The translations under genes were made by a program, and so were the position numbers. From positions 1 through 64,000 of the forward strand of contig NZ_FOBG01000005.1 of NCBI RefSeq assembly GCF_900109645.1: DNA of 64,000 bases, given 5' to 3'. Shown in pieces: positions 39,901 through 45,788 of this stretch (position 1 is its first letter; each line of letters starts with the position of its first letter). This DNA is from Duganella sp. CF402. GTDB lineage: Bacteria; Pseudomonadota; Gammaproteobacteria; Burkholderiales; Burkholderiaceae_D. The notes under the pieces were generated by a model. It did not search any database and was not told where the DNA came from. It saw nothing but the letters and a program-made list of their open reading frames with translations.

Positions 39901-40533
39901 GCCCAGCGCGGCCAGGTGGTCGGTGCTGAGGGCGTTCAGCTGGCTGATCGCCAGCGCATTCAACTGCCTGGTGCTCAGTGCGGCAAAGTCTTCGGTGTCA
40001 ATGGCGGCCACTTGCGCCGTGGTCAGCGCGGCGACCTGGCTGGTTTGCAGCGCCACGAACTGGTCGGAGTGCAGCGCCACGATCTGGCTGCTGTTGAGCG
40101 CGCGCAGCAGGGTGGTGCCGATGGCGGCCACTTGTGCGCTGCGCAGGGCGGCGATGTCTTCGGTTTCAATCAGGGCGAACTGGCTGGCCGTCAGGGCATT
40201 CAGTTGCGCAGTGGTCAGGGCGGCGAATTGATCGCTCATGAGGCCGGCGGTCAGCTGGGCGGTCGTCAGGTTGCTCAACTGGGCGCTGGTCAGCGCCTGG
40301 ATTTGCTGCGTGCTGAAACCATAGCCGAGCTGGCTGGTGGTGAGCGTCTGCAAGTTCTGCACGGACAGCGCGCGCAGTTGCTTGGTGGTGAAGTAGCCCA
40401 GTTGTTCCGTGCTCCATGCCGTCATCTGGTAAGTCGACAGCGATGCGATATCCGCAGTCGTCAAGAAGACGATCTGATTACTCTGCAGACTGGCGATGAG
40501 TTCGGTGGTGAAACTGGGTATTGATGATGGCAT
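27973..40533 (-). CDS. Giant octapeptide-repeat protein with C-terminal calcium-loop domain
   Basis: A single uninterrupted frame of 4186 residues. A strong ribosome site (AGGAG, 9 bases before ATG) fixes the start at MPSSIPSFTTEL. No signal peptide is present, as expected for type I export. About 470-490 octads, consensus L-x-[ST]-x-Q-[IVL]-x-A, fill residues about 10-3920. Acidic octads (L-E-T-x-D-L-x-A) recur every 7 or 10 octads. The last ~250 residues hold ILDLDGNGVQTL and Asp/Asn/Gly loops (DRNGDGVIND, DSNGDGQISS, DSNSDGVSQD), then a Ser/Ala-rich tail likely carrying the secretion signal. It shares this C-terminal plan with the partial protein at 1-1688. It is probably a cell-surface or extracellular fibre or adhesin; octad fold and ligand are unknown. 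Confidence 0.92.
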   Translation of the reverse strand: MPSSIPSFTTELIASLQSNQIVFLTTADIASLSTYQMTAWSTEQLGYFTTKQLRALSVQNLQTLTTSQLGYGFSTQQIQALTSAQLSNLTTAQLTAGLMSDQFAALTTAQLNALTASQFALIETEDIAALRSAQVAAIGTTLLRALNSSQIVALHSDQFVALQTSQVAALTTAQVAAIDTEDFAALSTRQLNALAISQLNALSTDHLAALGTWQTASLSTAQINALSTAQLAAIGTSGLSTLKTRQITALSTAQFASLTSDQIIALETAQAQALSTLQLSQMSATQLAAMETQDLVALRSQQLGALSTSATAALGTDQVASMTTAQIASLNSAQLRSLGSDQIIALTAAQAAALTSLQVQALGNSQLAAIETADLATMKVAQLNALSSAQLNALGSDQIAALTTAQAAGLATAHIAAMSTAQIAALETQDLAALKTQHIAALTTAQVAALTSDQIVALKTAQAAALSSQQLAALNSDQVAALETQDLAALKTSQINGLGSASIAVLSSDQVAALSTAQIAALGSNQLSSLNSDQIANLGTAQAASLTTQQIASLGSAQVAAMETRDLRALKTAQISALTTAQIAALGTDQIAGLGTQQIAALTTRQFVTLSTDQIVALGTQQVVALTTLQLSQMSAAQLAAMETQDFAAFRSQQLAALGTATTAVLSTSQLAALSTAQIAALPSAQVRALNTDQIIALSTAQVAALTSGQVQALSNSQLAAMETADIAAMRTAQLAALSTAQLGALDTDQIAALSTAQAAGLGTQQIAALSTAQLAAVETQDLAALRTQQVAAISTAGIAALSTSQVAALGSAQIRALQTAQQAALGSDQIAVLSSAQAAGLGTQHIAALSASQAQALSTDTLASLKSQQIAALDTAAVAALSNGQIVALGTAQANALDAQQLAALSTDQLNALETQDLAALRSSQLGGLGTASIAALGTAQVAALASAQIAALTTRQLGALDDNQIISLTTAQAAALTTQQIAGLRTAQVAALETVDLAALRTAQIAAFSTAQLAALGTDQIGVLSSQQVAALTTRQVAALSTDQILAMQASALAALQSQQVIALNGNTIAALSTAQVASLSTTVLSAFTSSQIVLLSTDQIVALTTLQSMALTTRQLNALATDQVNALQTQDLAALSTTQVAALNSNQIAALDTDHIVALRSQQVAALGTAQIANLSTAQLAAMETQDLAALRTQQALALGSNAIAALTTAQVSALTTTVLATLATAQIAALGTDQIVALGSAQSAALTTRQISALSTDQLAALETQDLAALKTSQIAALGSAQIAALTTDQAAALGSQQVAALGSQQLAALSGAQLVTMSSADLAALQSKHVGALATSAIAALTTAQIATLTTTVLAALGTSQAAALTTDQIVALSTAHLVAMGTANLAALSTDQVNALESRDFAALKTSQLVALTSDQIGALNTSLIVALTTAQAGALTLAQLNALSTEQLAAMETQDFAALKTSQLLGLGTKGIATLSPAQVAALNTTQISQLNSDQIQVLSSAQLAALTTAQTGALTTAQIGYLLTSQVAALTTADWAALKTSQLNALSSSQVAAVTTAQIVALSSQQAAALSTRQLAALSTDQLNALETQDLAALTSAQISALTTAAIAALDLGQLAALKTQQTAALNSGQLQALGTAQIAALSTLQASTLGTAQIAVLTSDQIQALETADLAALKTAQVAALGTDQVAQLSTSQIVALQSQQVAALGSRQLNAFTSDQIVALETRDLGALTTQQMSGLGTSLLATLTTAQLQSLGTAQVAALSSNQLRALETAQIAALSTLQAANLSTSHVAALTSDQLQALETADIAALKTAQLAALSTAQIQLLNNAQIVALGTQQVASLSTRQLAALTSAQIVALETRDLVALGTAQMAGLGSDDLNALTSDQVGALSSAQLNALSSAQLQALATAQVALLSTAQASNLGTSQIQQLSSDQLVALGTDTLAVLKTQQIAALKTSQIAALDDAQIAALSTLQVSNLSAQQLAALGTGQLNALESQDLRALRTAQIAALGTSQLAGLSTAQAAALSTLQISNLSNAQLQAFGSDQLQAFDTADIVALKTAQVAALGSDQLNALRSEQFQALGTAQLNALGISLFMTVDGAHIAALSTLQASNLSANLLQAMTSSQLAALETQALAALKTSQLNSLRTSQIVQLDSSQIAGLSTLQMSWLATQHVASLGTAQIQALETQDLAALRTWHTIALNSDQLEAITTAQLQAMNTAQLSTLTTTQFQALLTTQIAALSTQQVSTLATAQITSLGNGQLAALSTNDMAALKSAQVQALRTAQVTLLSTDQVFALTSNQVAALSTSQLSALSSDQVAVLGTEDFAALSAAQLAALGSLSNLSTDQIQALTTAQIAGLTTAQVAQLNTDQIIALTTRQIGALSNAGVAVLSSDQLHALELDDLAAMKTAQITSLGTAQVAQLSTDQIAALTSQQFGSLLTSQVMALGTAQVQALPDADMVALKTAQVSVLNSDQIAVLSYTQLLALSGTQLNAFGSAQIQALNTDQIIGLSSQQYAVLGTAQVAALSTTQLGVIELEDLAALKTLQVSILSTNQIQALAADRIAALTTGQVQALTSNQLAALTTLQIQALETADLAVLKSAQLQTLSGTQLNALLFDQVQGLGSAQLNALTSAQFRALGSDQIIALSTSQASLLASAQLAVLTSDQLAALELEDLAVLSSGQIAALTTQQISQLDLAHVSGLTTAQAAALATAQLAALSTTQFQALETADLAALTTLQISTLGTSQLVSLTLDQLQNLGTGQIDALSSAQAASLTTDQIAALTLTQVDNLGTRQLGALSSDQIAAISTDNFATLSSNQIGALNAAQFGAITTDQMVALSSDQAVGLSTAQIAALSSDQLDALETADFVVLRTAQIAAIGAANVSALTTDLVSVLTTAQFAALGSDQVAALQTDQIVALTTAQVVTLSSAQIAALSADQIGALATEDFLALRSAQLAAFNSDQFAALTSDQLNALSTSAFTALSTAVLAALTTTQLAQLRTAQISAMTTAQTVSLNTDQLAALTTDQFGVLSTNAIRALTSDQFSALITDQIVALATQQVRALGSVQLAGLNTDQVAALETRDLAALTTSQLNLFNTDQLQALLTDQVASLSTAQLSTLSTDQLSAGLNTDQIVALTTLQAATLATRQVAALTTDQVVALATADLASFTTRQMVALTSDQINVLGSDQLNSLTTTELAALTTSQLLSGLNTDQLAALATAQLNALTTSQLVYGISSDAISALTTDQVASLRTAQAASLATAQVQALTTDQIVALSTQQAATLSTQQVTSLTTDQVVALETADLSSFTTRQMVALNSDQIGVLGSDQLNSLTTTELAALTTSQLSNGLTTDQLAALDGTHISALTTSQLAYGVGVTNIVALTSDQIGALRTAQTATLTTLQIQALLTDQIVALGTAQASTLGTQQIAALTVDQVAALETVDLNALATRQIAALQAAQVGALGSDQLNALSTTQLLAFGTSQLLNGLGTAQVAALDTAQITALGTQQLAYGFSIDQLNALTSDQIQALRTAQIAGLSTIQASGLSTDQIAALNVAQMTGLNTAQMAVLTADQLATLSTAQIAAIDTQDMAALSAGQFIGLSTDQTVALTTAQVRGLKTAQINAIDGTQISVFTSDQLQALSTQQAAALSVNAVLGLSTAQIDVLTTAAVAALGTLPLSSMDVSQLPGLNTSQVQALTSAQLGAMTADQLFAFSTSQIAALRTTQIGYLNTTQLAALSNTQVQALTTDQIASIKLSQITALTVDQMGVLGASQLQALTTAQIQTLSITQLTALTTPQAGYFSTTQMAALKNSQIGALDATQIYGFSTSQLGAWSTSQLGALTNAQIGYLSTDQIAGLSTAQVAGLKTSQLIVFTDAQLQAFTTDQTPALAVAGLSALSLAQANAFSVAQVAVMSVTQTMAFNGASTNYATPLILDLDGNGVQTLGKDAGVRFDIRGAGQAVATGWVDQHDGLLALDRNGDGVINDGSELFGSATRLADGSTAADGYTALQALDSNGDGQISSADRAYSALRVWVDSNSDGVSQDGELHTLAQLQIATISTGASGSQWQQNGNLVGLVSDYTRTDGSHHQSADVWFRADTPAAAAPLQQQVSSLSNALSGYATAAAGAAPAPRPELLAASGLGDALRQYHAAQGLTDHAAPIDAKAAVEQHSNSWFSVPKR
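28780..40480 (-). repeat. Octapeptide (24-bp) tandem array with 7/10-octad super-period
   Basis: Coding repeats of 24 bp follow one another with few 1-2 residue insertions (for example Q-L-x-x-G nine-mers). Synonymous positions differ widely, so the array is old at DNA level, apart from locally young copies: a 60-bp stretch at 30481-30540 is identical to 30895-30954, exactly 414 bp (138 codons) apart. Octads carrying E-T-x-D or a variant mark a larger unit of 17 octads (7+10). This is not a CRISPR: spacing is continuous and in frame. Confidence 0.9.
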
Positions 40534-40741
40534 GTGAATATTCTCCTGACGGAAATATATAGTACCGCCAAACGAGCTTATCCAGAGAGAAAAGCCCTAA
40601 AAATCCCTTAAATCTTGGTCTGAAAACAATGACTTAGCGTTGATTCCACCTTTACTTTTTATCGGCATTTTTGCGCGGAAAATAAGCAATCAGGAAACAC
40701 TGTAAGATATTGATCCGCGCTCATCCTTTATTTCTCCGGCC
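40534..40741 (+). promoter_or_regulatory. Divergent AT-rich promoter region between the giant gene and nudC
   Basis: This 208-bp stretch is clearly richer in A/T than its surroundings and separates two divergent genes, so both promoters must lie in it. A TATATA sits 24-30 bases upstream of the giant gene's ATG on the minus strand, but I could not pair it with a good -35 box. No gene is seen in it. Confidence 0.45.
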
Positions 40742-41560
40742 ATGCTGCAAACTCCCGCCACATTTACCCCCTTGATCCGCCCGCACCAGCATGACGAAAC
40801 GCTCACATTTGTGTTCCATCGTGGCGAGTTGCTTTTGCACAACACGAGTTTGAGCTTGCCGGCTGCGGCCGAGCTGACCGGGCTGAAACTGGCGGCTGAG
40901 CGCATCCACCCGCTCGGGCTGTGGGAGGGGCGCTACTACCAGGCCGCGTGGCTGGACGAGGCGGTGCTGCCGGGGGCGGAATTCGGCTACCACGGCCTGC
41001 GCTCGCTGTTCGGTGTGCTGGACGATGCCTTCCTCGGGCTGGCCGGCCGCGCCTACCAGCTGGCCGAATGGTCGCGTACCCATCGCTTTTGCGGCGCGTG
41101 CGCCACGCCGCTGGCGTTGCTCGAAGGCGAGCGTTGCTACAAATGCCCGAACTGCGGCCACAGCGCCTATCCGCGCATCTCGCCGGCCATGATGGTGCTG
41201 GTGCGCAAGGGCGATCAGGTCTTGCTGGCCATGCACACCAACTCGCCGTACAAGCGCTACACGGCGCTGGCGGGTTTCCTCGAAGCGGGCGAATCGGTGG
41301 AGGAAGCCATCCACCGCGAAGTGTTCGAGGAAGTCGGCTTGCGGGTGCATAACCTGCAGTACTTCGGCAGCCAGTCGTGGCCGTTCCCGCATTCGTTGAT
41401 GATTGCCTACACCGCCGACTACCTGGACGGCGAGATCCGCGTCGATCCGGGCGAAATTGCCGATGCGCGCTGGTTCGGCGTGGACGATGAATGGCCGGAA
41501 CTGCCGGTCAAGGTATCGATCGCCGCCAGGCTGATCGACGCCCACCGGCCTAAGCGGTAG
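40742..41560 (+). CDS. nudC: NAD(+) diphosphatase / RNA decapping Nudix enzyme
   Basis: The 272-residue Nudix hydrolase cleaves NADH or NAD to NMN and AMP, and in the family also removes NAD caps from RNA. It has the NudC layout: an N-terminal domain, a zinc ribbon (CGAC...CPNC, about residues 117-138), the Nudix box GFLEAGESVEEAIHREVFEE followed by VG, and the diagnostic SQSWPFPHS motif downstream that selects NAD over other substrates. Length is close to family norm. It stands alone ahead of folE, 62 bp apart. Confidence 0.95.
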   Translation: MLQTPATFTPLIRPHQHDETLTFVFHRGELLLHNTSLSLPAAAELTGLKLAAERIHPLGLWEGRYYQAAWLDEAVLPGAEFGYHGLRSLFGVLDDAFLGLAGRAYQLAEWSRTHRFCGACATPLALLEGERCYKCPNCGHSAYPRISPAMMVLVRKGDQVLLAMHTNSPYKRYTALAGFLEAGESVEEAIHREVFEEVGLRVHNLQYFGSQSWPFPHSLMIAYTADYLDGEIRVDPGEIADARWFGVDDEWPELPVKVSIAARLIDAHRPKR

Positions 41561-41622
41561 GGGCGCAGGGTCCGCGCAGGTCCTATATACTGTCGGGCAA
41601 ATTTAAACAAAGGTGTTTCATC

Positions 41623-42183
41623 ATGTCTCAAGAATTTACGGAAAACGACTGGCGCCGCCTGATCGCCAGCATCGGCGAAAATCCGGACCGCCCTGGCCTG
41701 CTGGAAACCCCGGCCCGCGTGGCCAAGGCGTGGAAGCACTGGACCTCGGGCTACGACCAGGATCCGGTCACCCTGCTGAAAGCGTTTGAAGACGGCGCCG
41801 AGCAGTACAACGAATTCATCGTGGTGCGCAACATCCCGGTGTACAGCCACTGCGAGCATCACCTGGCGCCGTTCTTCGGCAAAGCCACCATCGGCTACAT
41901 CCCGAACGGCAAGATCGTCGGCCTGTCCAAGCTGACCCGCCTGGTGGATTGCTTCGCCAAGCGTCTGCAAGTGCAGGAACGCATGACCATGCAAATCGCC
42001 AACGCGCTGATGGAAGTGCTGGAACCGAAGGCCGTGGGCGTGGTGGTGAAATGCCGCCACCTGTGCATGGAAAGCCGTGGCATCCGCACGCCGGGCGAAG
42101 AGACCGTCACCTCGGCCATGCTGGGCGAACTGCAGCCCAACCTGGCGATGCGCACCGAATTCCTGGCGCTGGCCCGGGACTGA
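41623..42183 (+). CDS. folE: GTP cyclohydrolase I
   Basis: The 186-residue homodecameric enzyme turns GTP into dihydroneopterin triphosphate, the first step of folate and pterin synthesis. Active-site and zinc-binding segments are visible: YSHCEHHLAPFFGKATIGYIP (Cys and His zinc ligands), GLSKLTRLVDCFAKRLQVQERM and VVVKCRHLCMESRGI (third zinc Cys). An AAAGGTG ribosome site precedes the ATG, and a TATACT at 41586-41591 may be its -10 box. The next gene begins 5 bp after its stop. Confidence 0.96.
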   Translation: MSQEFTENDWRRLIASIGENPDRPGLLETPARVAKAWKHWTSGYDQDPVTLLKAFEDGAEQYNEFIVVRNIPVYSHCEHHLAPFFGKATIGYIPNGKIVGLSKLTRLVDCFAKRLQVQERMTMQIANALMEVLEPKAVGVVVKCRHLCMESRGIRTPGEETVTSAMLGELQPNLAMRTEFLALARD

Positions 42184-42188
42184 TCCAC

Positions 42189-43508
42189 ATGGCGGCAATC
42201 GAATGGCTGGACGGCAGCCTGGCCGAAGCGCAGGCATGGTCGCGGGCGCAGCAGCGTCCGCTGTTCCTGTACTGGGGCGCCGTGTGGTGTCCGCCGTGCA
42301 ACCGCGTCAAATCCGAGATCTTTGCGCGCGACGAATTCGTGGCGCGCTCGGCCTCGGCGCTGTGCTACCACCTTGATGGCGACAGCGCCGGCGCGCAGGC
42401 GCTGGCCGCACAATACCAACTGCGCAGCTACCCGACGCTGGTGCTGTTCGCGCCGGATGGCAGCGAAATCACGCGCCTTCCGTGCGAGCTCGACGGCGAG
42501 TTGTTCGTTGCCGCATTCGATACCGCGCTGGGCGTGCACAAGGCCGGCTCATCGGCCGCCGCCGCGCTGGAAGCGGCCCTGTCCGGCTCGCGCGCTCTGA
42601 GCGCCGCCGAATGGTCGCTGCTCAGCCACTATTCGTGGGACACCGACGAAGGCAAGCTGCTGGGCGACCGCGCGCTGGCGCCCACCTTGGCCGCACTGGT
42701 AGCCGCCGCATCGGCTGGCGACCATGCCAATCCAGACGCCGCCGCGCGCCTGCACCTGCACGCGCAACTGGCTTCCGGCACGGGCGACGCCGCCGCGCTG
42801 CTGGCCGTGCTGGCCGATGCGCGCCTGGCCCGCTCCAACCTGGACATCTTCAACAACAGCGGCCTCAGCCTCATCAAAATTGCGGGCCGGCGCGAAGAGC
42901 TGGCTGCTGCGCTGGGCAGCGTCGCCGCCCAATGGGCCGACGATTTCTGGCTGAGCGCGCCGGACCGCTTGATGGCAGTACGCCTGCAAATGCGCATGTC
43001 GCGCCTGCTGGCGCCGTCGCACGGCCTGCAGGACGTGGTGCGCGAGCGTGTCGAACAGGCCTTGGCCGAATCCACCGATCCGTACGAACGCCACACCCTG
43101 GTCAACACCGCCGTGAGCGCGCTCAACGACGCCGGCCTGTCGGCCGAGGCCGAGCAAGTGCTGCTGGCCGAACTGCCGCGTTCGCACTCACCGTACTACT
43201 TCATGCTGAGTCTGGCGGCCAGCGCCAAGCGCCGCAGCGACACCGCCGCCGTGCTCGACTGGTACGGCCAAGCCTGGCAAACCTCGACCGGCCCGGCGAC
43301 GCGCCTGCAGTGGGGCGTGAGCTACCTGAGCAGCCTGATCGACCTGGTGCCGCAGGACAGCGCCCGCATCGAGCAAGCGGCACAAAGCCTGCTGGCCGAC
43401 GTCCAAGCCGCCGGCGCCGACGCCCACCAGCAGCGCAACCTGAGCCAACTGCAAAAGCTGGCGCCGAAACGGGCCAGCCTCCCCCGCGCCCTCGCCGCCG
43501 CCCTCTAA
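42189..43508 (+). CDS. Thioredoxin-fold protein with long helical C-terminal region
   Basis: The 439-residue protein begins MAAIEWLDGSLAEAQ; the open frame extends upstream inside folE but that part is not coding. Residues about 10-115 are a thioredoxin fold with LYWGAVWCPPCNRVKSEIF (CPPC redox site) and YQLRSYPTLVLFAPDG (cis-Pro loop). The remaining ~300 residues look all-helical, with TPR-like Ala/Leu patterns. There is no signal peptide, so it is probably cytoplasmic. The five-base gap after folE suggests co-transcription. It could be a disulfide reductase or a chaperone-like redox protein; the partner is unknown. Confidence 0.82.
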   Translation: MAAIEWLDGSLAEAQAWSRAQQRPLFLYWGAVWCPPCNRVKSEIFARDEFVARSASALCYHLDGDSAGAQALAAQYQLRSYPTLVLFAPDGSEITRLPCELDGELFVAAFDTALGVHKAGSSAAAALEAALSGSRALSAAEWSLLSHYSWDTDEGKLLGDRALAPTLAALVAAASAGDHANPDAAARLHLHAQLASGTGDAAALLAVLADARLARSNLDIFNNSGLSLIKIAGRREELAAALGSVAAQWADDFWLSAPDRLMAVRLQMRMSRLLAPSHGLQDVVRERVEQALAESTDPYERHTLVNTAVSALNDAGLSAEAEQVLLAELPRSHSPYYFMLSLAASAKRRSDTAAVLDWYGQAWQTSTGPATRLQWGVSYLSSLIDLVPQDSARIEQAAQSLLADVQAAGADAHQQRNLSQLQKLAPKRASLPRALAAAL

Positions 43509-43520
43509 TTTCCGCCCCCC

Positions 43521-43619
43521 AATTCAGGGTCAGCTCTGTCATTTGGACACGCGCGTATGATGTTTGAGAAATATCAACACGCGAATTATTTGTCCGAATG
43601 ACAGAGCTGACCCTGAATT
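43521..43619. repeat. REPIN-like long inverted repeat
   Basis: Two 29-base arms (43521-43549 and 43591-43619) are reverse complements with one T/C difference, separated by 41 bases. They contain the element GGGTCAGCTCTGTCAT. The form, two inverted REP-like arms in an intergenic space, resembles the REPIN elements mobilised by RAYT transposases. No transposase gene is nearby. It also lies just after a stop codon and could act as a transcript end-structure. Confidence 0.7.
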
Positions 43620-43665
43620 GCGGCTTTGAAATTTATCGGATTATCGAATGGGTTTGAGCTGATAT

Positions 43666-43694
43666 TTGCGCTTTTTTATCGTATTTTTTAATAC
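43666..43694 (+). promoter_or_regulatory. Sigma-70-type promoter of the small secreted protein
   Basis: TTGCGC (43666-43671) is separated by exactly 17 bases from TAATAC (43689-43694), 39 bases upstream of the ATG at 43734. A good AGGAG ribosome site lies between. Confidence 0.5.
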
Positions 43695-43733
43695 TAAGAT
43701 GACTCCATCGAACCTCACTTCAGGAGCATCAAA

Positions 43734-44027
43734 ATGAACGCCAAAGCCATCTTCGCCGCCGCCTCCCTGCTGATCGCCGCTGGCAGCACTTTCGCCGCTG
43801 ACACCAACGAAGCCGCCTTCGACCAGGCCTTCCGCAGCAATACCGGCACCAGCACCCTGACCCGCGAACAGGTGATCGCCGAAACCATCGCCGCCCGCAA
43901 GGCTGGTCTGCTGGATATCAACGATGCCTACCAGGACATCGCCTACCAGGCCACCCAGCAGAAACAGGCGCAAGTGAAAGCCCAACAACTGGCCGCCAAG
44001 CAGAACAAGGACCAGTCCGCGCACTAA
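43734..44027 (+). CDS. Small periplasmic protein, DUF4148-like
   Basis: The 97-residue protein has a clear signal peptide (MNAKAIFAAASLLIAAGSTFA, cleavage after AFA). The mature part has LTREQVIAETIAARKAGLLDIN, similar to the short helical motif of DUF4148 proteins common in Burkholderiales, then a Gln/Ala/Lys-rich tail that is probably helical and soluble. An AGGAG site precedes the start, and it has its own promoter and terminator, so it is monocistronic. Function is unknown. Confidence 0.75.
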   Translation: MNAKAIFAAASLLIAAGSTFAADTNEAAFDQAFRSNTGTSTLTREQVIAETIAARKAGLLDINDAYQDIAYQATQQKQAQVKAQQLAAKQNKDQSAH

Positions 44028-44055
44028 GCCGCGCGCCCGCTCCAAGCCCCGCTCA

Positions 44056-44093
44056 ACGGGCGCCGCGATCCCCACGCGGCGCCCGTTTTTCTT
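44056..44093 (+). terminator. Terminator after the DUF4148-like gene
   Basis: A perfect 12-bp GC-rich stem (44056-44067 with 44075-44086), a 7-base loop and a T-rich tail form a strong Rho-independent terminator. Confidence 0.9.
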
Positions 44094-44188
44094 TATTTGC
44101 GCATAAACCACAGCATGACATTTCTTACACCGCACCGCTGGGCTTTGGCAGTATCCTCGTTGCTATAAGTCAATAGGAGACAACTGCC

Positions 44189-45787
44189 ATGAATAAATTG
44201 ACGTTCCAGCAGAAGCTGTGGGTACCCTTGATTTGCAGCCTGCTGTGTATCACCGCGATCTTCGTGTTTGAAACCTTCCAGACCCGCAACGTGCGCATGG
44301 AAGAGCGCAAGGCCGATTTGCAGAACATGGACGACCTCGCCATCAGCATCCTCAAGCAATACGGCGACAAGGCCGCCGCCGGCACCCTTGCCAAGGAGGA
44401 GGCGCAAAAGCAGGCGATGGATCTGATTCGCGGCCTGCGCTACGCCAAGGATGGCTACTTCACCATCAGCACCGGCACCCTGTCGCTGATGCACCCGATT
44501 AAGCCGGAAAACAATAACAAGGACTTGTCCGAGCTGAAGGATCCCAAGGGCACCTACGTCTACCGCGCGATCGCGGCCACCGGCGCCTTGGCGGGCGGCG
44601 GCGGCTTCGTCAATTACTACTGGTCGCGCCCTGGCTCCACCGAACCGGTCCCGAAAATGAGCCGCGTCTCGCACTTCGAACCGTGGAACTGGGACGTGAC
44701 CACCGGCGTGTATATCGACGATATCGACATCGCCTTCCGCAACTCGCTGCTGAAGTCGGCCGGCATGCTGGCCGTGGTGTGCGTGGTGCTGTCGGGTATC
44801 GTCAGCGTGGTCAACAAGAACCTGCGCCACACCATCGGCGGCGATCCGGAATATGTGGGCGAGATTACGCAGAAGATAGCCGAGGGCGATCTCAGCCTTG
44901 AGGTGCATACCCATTCGTCCGACCAGCGCAGCATCCTGTACTCGGTGAAGACCATGCAGCAGCGGCTGGCCACGACCATCGGCGAAATCCGTAACAGTGC
45001 CGAGACGATTGCCACCGCATCGGGCGAGATCGCCTCCGGCAATATGGATTTGTCGGCGCGCACCGAGTCGCAAGCCAGCTCGCTGGAAGAAACCGCCGCC
45101 TCGATGGAAGAGCTGACCTCGACCGTGACCCAGAACGCCGACAACGCGGTGCAGGCCAACCAACTGGTGCAGTCGGCCTCGGAAGTGGCCGAGCGCGGCG
45201 GCAAGGTGGTGAAGCAGGTGGTACAGACGATGGAAACCATCAACGCTTCGGCCACCCGCATTGTGGATATCATCAGCGTGATCGATGGCATCGCCTTCCA
45301 GACGAATATTCTGGCATTGAACGCGGCAGTGGAAGCAGCCCGTGCCGGCGAGCAGGGCCGTGGCTTCGCAGTAGTGGCGTCGGAGGTGCGCAACTTGGCC
45401 CAGCGCTCGGCCGCTGCCGCCAAGGAAATCAAGGAATTGATCAACGCCTCGGTGGACAGCATCGGCGCCGGCAGCGCGCTGGTGGCGGAGGCCGGCACGA
45501 CGATGGACCAGGTGGTGGCCAGCGTCTCGCGCGTGACCCAGATCATGTCGTCGATCACCGAGGCATCGAGCGAGCAGAGCACTGGCATCGGCCACGTCAA
45601 CATGGCCATCACGGAGATGGATTCGGTGACGCAGCAGAATGCCGCGCTGGTGGAGCAGGCCGCAGCAGCGGCGGGCAGCATGCAGGAACAGGCGGCGATG
45701 CTGGCCTCGCTGGTGGCGCGCTTCAAGCTGAGCGGCGAGCAGGCGGCCGCCCGTCCGGCCGGGCGCCAGGTGGCGCTGGTGCGCTAA
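44189..45787 (+). CDS. Methyl-accepting chemotaxis protein with a Cache-type sensor
   Basis: The 532-residue inner-membrane chemoreceptor has a first membrane segment at about 10-28, then a periplasmic sensor with GLRYAKDGYFTISTG and MHPIKPENNNKDLS, typical of single-Cache (sCache_2) domains that bind small organic acids. A second membrane segment follows at about 190-210, a HAMP-like linker, and the signalling hairpin with the conserved tip IDGIAFQTNILALNAAVEAA and RGFAVVASEVRNLAQR. A GGAG site precedes the ATG. No che or flagellar genes are nearby, so it is an orphan receptor feeding into a chemotaxis system encoded elsewhere. The ligand is unknown. Confidence 0.94.
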   Translation: MNKLTFQQKLWVPLICSLLCITAIFVFETFQTRNVRMEERKADLQNMDDLAISILKQYGDKAAAGTLAKEEAQKQAMDLIRGLRYAKDGYFTISTGTLSLMHPIKPENNNKDLSELKDPKGTYVYRAIAATGALAGGGGFVNYYWSRPGSTEPVPKMSRVSHFEPWNWDVTTGVYIDDIDIAFRNSLLKSAGMLAVVCVVLSGIVSVVNKNLRHTIGGDPEYVGEITQKIAEGDLSLEVHTHSSDQRSILYSVKTMQQRLATTIGEIRNSAETIATASGEIASGNMDLSARTESQASSLEETAASMEELTSTVTQNADNAVQANQLVQSASEVAERGGKVVKQVVQTMETINASATRIVDIISVIDGIAFQTNILALNAAVEAARAGEQGRGFAVVASEVRNLAQRSAAAAKEIKELINASVDSIGAGSALVAEAGTTMDQVVASVSRVTQIMSSITEASSEQSTGIGHVNMAITEMDSVTQQNAALVEQAAAAAGSMQEQAAMLASLVARFKLSGEQAAARPAGRQVALVR

Positions 45788-45788
45788 C

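Noticed and set aside
28780..40480. CRISPR-like regularity
   Set aside because: The 24-bp units are contiguous, in frame and variable, with no constant repeat and unique spacers.
28006..40524. Very long open frames on the opposite strand of the octad array (28006-34137, 30413-32581, 34180-40524)
   Set aside because: They are mirror images of a codon-biased 24-bp repeat. They have no ribosome sites or protein-family features, and the sense frame has a clean start, stop and C-terminal domain.
41949..42188. N-terminal extension of the thioredoxin-like gene into folE
   Set aside because: The upstream codons are a shadow of folE; the thioredoxin fold begins right after the ATG at 42189.
44145..44169. 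Sigma-54-like or sigma-70-like promoter ahead of the chemoreceptor (TTGGCA, later TTGCT and TATAAG)
   Set aside because: GG and GC are 15 bases apart instead of 12 for sigma-54, and the -35/-10 spacing is only 13 bases for sigma-70.
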